Below are positions 13,547-14,529 of a stretch of 14,529 bases of DNA, piece after piece. Source of the DNA: Prevotella sp. (lineage in GTDB: Bacteria > Bacteroidota > Bacteroidia > Bacteroidales > Bacteroidaceae); contig JAFRZC010000169.1 of assembly GCA_017442765.1 (NCBI GenBank), positions 1 through 14,529 of the forward strand. Reading direction: 5' to 3'. The position numbers were made by a program, and so were the translations under genes. The notes beneath the pieces were generated by a model. It searched no databases, was not told the DNA's origin, and was given only the letters and a program-made list of their open reading frames with translations. Within the stretch, counting starts at the first letter, position 1; each line of letters opens with the position of its first letter.

Positions 13547-14529
13547 ATGAAAAAGATCATCATGCTCACCCTGCTGCTTGTATGCTCAGCAGCGAGCTTT
13601 GCCGGTCCTGTGACAAGAGACCAGGCCAAGAAAAAGGCTCAGGCCTTCCTCACGGGCGACATCAATGGCAAGCGGCGCGCACCGGCCCGCTTGCGCAGTA
13701 CAAACCTGCGACAGGTGATGGAAAACGACAACTACCACGTGTTCAACGTCGGACAGAACGACGGATTCGTCATCGTCTCGGGCAGCGATCAGACGCAACC
13801 CATCCTCGGCTATGCCGACAGTGGCGAGTTCGACCCGAACCATATTCCCGACGCGCTCCGTCTATGGCTCAGCGACTTAGAGACGGCCGTGCAGGGGGTG
13901 GACAAAGGCATTCCGCAGAAACGCAACATCCTCTTCGGGCGCAAGCTCGCGAAACGCACCACGAAACACGCCGTACCGGTGCTGATGGCAAGCCGTTGGA
14001 ATCAGGGCGACCCTTACAATCTGCAGACACCCTCATATATTGAGGATGTCCAGAATGAAGACGGCACCACGACTCAAGTAAGACACGACCACTCGGCAAC
14101 AGGCTGTGTGGCTACTGCCATGGCACAGGTGATGTATTACTGGAAATGGCCCCAAAATGCCTGTGCCACCATTCCAAAGTACAGCTCCGACTGGAACCAG
14201 TGGCGCACCCTCGGTCCGCTCAGCCCGACAACGTTCAAGTGGGACGACATGACCGACACCTACGACAGCGGCTCATCGCAGAAGGCGAAGGACGCGGTGG
14301 CAGAGCTGATGAAATATGTGGGCTACTCCATTCAGATGGGCTACGGTCCGTCGTCGGGGGCTGCCTCGGTGAACTGCGGCACGGCACTGCGCAACTACTA
14401 CGGCTATGCGCAGACGACGCAGTTTGTGATTCACGACAACTATACCTACCCGGAGTGGGAAGACCTGATCTACGGCGAGCTGGCGCTGGGACGCCCCGTG
14501 CTGATGGCCGGCGACAACTATGAGCGCAC
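13547..14529 (+). CDS. C10 family cysteine protease (streptopain/interpain-like), 3' truncated by window
   Basis: Secreted papain-fold protease made as a zymogen. The frame is open from the ATG at 13547 to the window end (327 codons). The signal peptide is MKKIIMLTLLLVCSAASFA (1-19). Residues ~22-120 form the prodomain of the Spi/inhibitor-like type (VTRDQAKKKAQAFL, then FNVGQNDGFVIVSGSDQTQPILGY), which blocks the active site in this family. The mature domain starts near VPVLMASRWNQGDPYN (143-158). The catalytic Cys is C187 in ATGCVATAMAQVMYYW. The sequence stops at RPVLMAGDNYER (316-327), just before the expected His-containing segment, so the dyad cannot be completed here. It lies 85 bp after the CotH gene with no terminator seen between them, so the two may be cotranscribed. 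Confidence 0.92.
   Translation, partial: MKKIIMLTLLLVCSAASFAGPVTRDQAKKKAQAFLTGDINGKRRAPARLRSTNLRQVMENDNYHVFNVGQNDGFVIVSGSDQTQPILGYADSGEFDPNHIPDALRLWLSDLETAVQGVDKGIPQKRNILFGRKLAKRTTKHAVPVLMASRWNQGDPYNLQTPSYIEDVQNEDGTTTQVRHDHSATGCVATAMAQVMYYWKWPQNACATIPKYSSDWNQWRTLGPLSPTTFKWDDMTDTYDSGSSQKAKDAVAELMKYVGYSIQMGYGPSSGAASVNCGTALRNYYGYAQTTQFVIHDNYTYPEWEDLIYGELALGRPVLMAGDNYER

Noticed and set aside
13582..14043. Plus-strand frame of 153 codons overlapping the start of the C10 protease
   Set aside because: It is the wrong frame. The frame from 13547 gives a signal peptide, prodomain and the catalytic Cys motif, and stays open to the window end.

Overview
The window looks like a chromosome segment of a Bacteroidota species, most likely Prevotella or a close relative. 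Several signs point there. Promoter-like elements have the Bacteroidota form TTTG-N20-TAnnTTTG instead of a sigma70 form. Leaders are A-rich without Shine-Dalgarno sequences. There is a DUF3332 lipoprotein, a C10 (streptopain/interpain-like) protease, and secreted proteins ending in the tail 'GRRxxxxQRGxxI...KK-hydrophobic-K'. All names come from reading the sequence by eye; no database search was run.

Left half (1-7515), housekeeping genes. On the minus strand, in transcription order, a tRNA-Leu(CAA) has its own promoter and intrinsic terminator. A second promoter then drives a long-chain acyl-CoA ligase that overlaps release factor 2 (prfB) by ATGA. After prfB comes a short membrane protein cut by the window edge. 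A plus-strand mannose-1-phosphate guanylyltransferase (manC) follows and ends base-to-base against a minus-strand HIT protein, which lies downstream of greA. The greA leader holds a hairpin plus U-run between promoter and start codon, a layout like a transcription attenuator. Further right on the minus strand lie a DUF3332 lipoprotein and an M20 deacylase of the ArgE type.

Middle (7516-8253), a 738-bp divergent intergenic region. It contains an array of short palindromes at a 22-23 bp step with 7-nt spacers, then a run of degenerate 9-mers related to a second run at 143-187, then a T-flanked hairpin, then a well-formed promoter.

Right half (8254-14529), accessory secreted functions, all on the plus strand. 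An 847-residue protein with four discoidin-like repeats is followed 19 bp later by a 60-residue orphan peptide gene and a strong terminator. Next come a secreted CotH-type kinase and a C10 cysteine protease with an inhibitor-like prodomain, cut by the window end before its catalytic His. This right half looks like a secretion or surface module. The short peptide without a signal sequence, placed among large exported proteins, is the least explained gene. The palindrome array upstream is the least explained non-coding structure.
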